22,500 nucleotides of DNA from Neocallimastix lanati (nom. inval.) (lineage: Eukaryota > Neocallimastigomycota > Neocallimastigomycetes > Neocallimastigales > Neocallimastigaceae). The stretch lies in NCBI GenBank assembly GCA_016946835.1, contig JACVTC010000203.1:127501-150000 (forward strand). The letters are read 5' to 3'. This document shows positions 21,553-22,500 of the stretch, piece after piece (the stretch's first letter is position 1; the number at the start of each line of letters is the position of its first letter). A program made the translations under genes and the position numbers. Under the pieces are notes generated by a model, which made no database searches, had not been told where the DNA came from, and saw only the letters and a list, made by a program, of their open reading frames with translations.

Positions 21553-22008
21553 ATGGAAAAGATATTTCACCGGGGTTCTCGCTGCTATGGAACGTCTATT
21601 AACAACACAAGATTGATTTTTATCCATGGTATAAACTCATGGACTAATGCTAAAATGAAGGAATTTATTCATTCTAAATGCAAAAAAAAAAAAATTCAAT
21701 GATAATATTTTGTCAGTAAAATGAATTACTAAATTTAATGATAGCTTTTTTTCTTCAGGATAAAAGTATACACTCCAAATTTCAACCACGAAAAATTTAA
21801 AGAACTATTTGAAAATACACCATCATGAGTTAAAATTTCATATCGTAGATATTCTAAATGGGAATCATATGGTTTCTTTTCGGCATTTAAAACAAAATTT
21901 AATAGCTAATAATACATCCAATGATACTAACACAGTAAAACCTCTGTTCAACAAATTTAATAAATGTTATAAATGGTAATCATGAACTCACTGTTCCCAA
22001 TATTCCTA
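21553..22008 (+). pseudogene. Decayed RRM-like RNA-binding reading frame
   Basis: An ATG at 21553 opens a 49-codon frame (MEKIFHRGSRCYGTS, then LIFIHGINSWTNAKMKEF) that ends at TGA 21700 after an A-run. In the same frame from 21766, VYTPNFNHEKFKELFENT is followed by TGA (21826), then VKISYRRYSKW and ESYGFFSAFKTK, then TAA (21907). Pieces in other frames add KPLFNKFNK (from about 21938) and INGNHELTVPNIP (21969-22007). The order matches an RNA recognition motif: strand 1, helix 1, strand 2, strand 3 with a YGFF core, helix 2, and strand 4 of the form ING..LTV. This assignment is from pattern, not from a search. Several stops and at least two frame changes mean it cannot be expressed whole. It may be the ORF1 of the LINE that follows or an unrelated RRM gene into which the element fell. 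Confidence 0.5.
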
Positions 22009-22500
22009 GTTATTGGACAAGTTTCATATTATGCATCTCTACTTGGATCTAACAAAGATAGAATGAGAAGTACACAGACAGTAATTAAATTAGGATTATA
22101 TTAAATTGAAGGATTTTCTAAAGGGAATAGCTTTACTTCCCTTTATTGTGTTTCTAAAGAACTTAACATTCCTCCTCTTTTGGCGAAATGCGCGATTGCT
22201 CAGGTAAGGTGTTTTTAAAAAATGGAAAAACTCGAAATTTTATTATCTCTGATTTACTTAGAGATATATCTCGTTGTAGACGTCATGAATGGGATAAAGA
22301 AAGTAAAAATTAAGGCTGACAAATTAGATAAATTTCCATCAAAAAAAAAAAAAAAAAGCTATTTTAAACTTTTACTGGGATAGAGCTAATGGCAGGAAAA
22401 TCAATCAATGTTAAGGCTTATAAAAAAAAAAATAAATTTGAGAAAACTAGAGAGTATCTTAAGTTAAAATATAAATATCCTGAATTTAGCATTGGCTTCC
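22009..22500 (+). mobile_element. Degraded LINE (non-LTR retrotransposon), C-terminal region, runs off the window
   Basis: Frame 22009-22215 reads VIGQVSYYASLLGSNKDR, then a TAA at 22102 where a Trp would be expected, then IEGFSKGNSFTSLYC and KELNIPPLLAKCAIAQVRCF. The frame then shifts at a T/A tract (KKWKNSK from about 22217) and again (FIISDLLRDISRCRRHEW from 22239, stop at 22311). Later pieces are ILNFYWDRANGRK (from 22361) and, open to the window end from 22410, KFEKTREYLKLKYKYPEFS. The pattern of a lNIPpl..kca.AQ.RcfkKWK block followed by TReYLkL.yKYPE is that of the region after the reverse transcriptase domain in fungal LINE proteins, ahead of a zinc-finger-like tail that would lie beyond 22500. 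The RT and endonuclease domains are not visible upstream. At least two internal stops and three or more frame changes show it is dead. Confidence 0.75.

Overview
The window looks like a gene-poor, extremely AT-rich nuclear segment of a eukaryote. My best guess is an anaerobic gut fungus (Neocallimastigomycota; Neocallimastix, Piromyces and Anaeromyces are typical genera). The reasons are long A/T-only intergenic DNA with homopolymer runs up to 39 bases, a single intron-free bacterial-type gene of clearly higher GC, an A-rich AAA-ATG start context, and a decayed LINE whose C-terminal region resembles non-LTR elements of early-diverging fungi. Dictyostelium-like genomes are similarly AT-rich and cannot be excluded from the sequence alone.

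Layout. Positions 1-2954 are AT-rich spacer. Positions 2955-4238 (minus strand) hold the only intact gene I can support, a 427-residue ArsB/NhaD/P-protein-type membrane transporter with two clear internal halves. From 4239 to about 16640 there is A/T-only spacer full of microsatellites and short tandem arrays (TTTA, 13-, 16- and 34-47-bp units) and several inverted repeats, with no credible gene. Positions 16640-17520 form a compositional island with normal GC words and no recognisable ORF.

Positions 17553-20120 are a repeat complex: a 46-48 bp minisatellite, then a tandem duplication with a period of about 1.1 kb (from 17901 and from 19026), and inside and after it a dispersed 17-nt core repeated seven times between poly-T tracts. 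Between the two copies, an 8-nt spacer flanked by a T-run and an A-run is exactly inverted. Positions 20120-21552 are unassigned. From 21553 to the window end the plus strand carries a decayed reading frame: an RRM-like RNA-binding region runs directly into the C-terminal region of a LINE-type reverse transcriptase protein, with stops and frameshifts, and continues past the window.

I see no operon, CRISPR array, tRNA, rRNA or defence system. The transporter stands alone, and the other content is repeats and retroelement debris. The most unusual items are the inverted spacer between duplicated copies, the 17-nt core array, the RRM/LINE junction and an interleaved pair of inverted repeats at 14140-14224.
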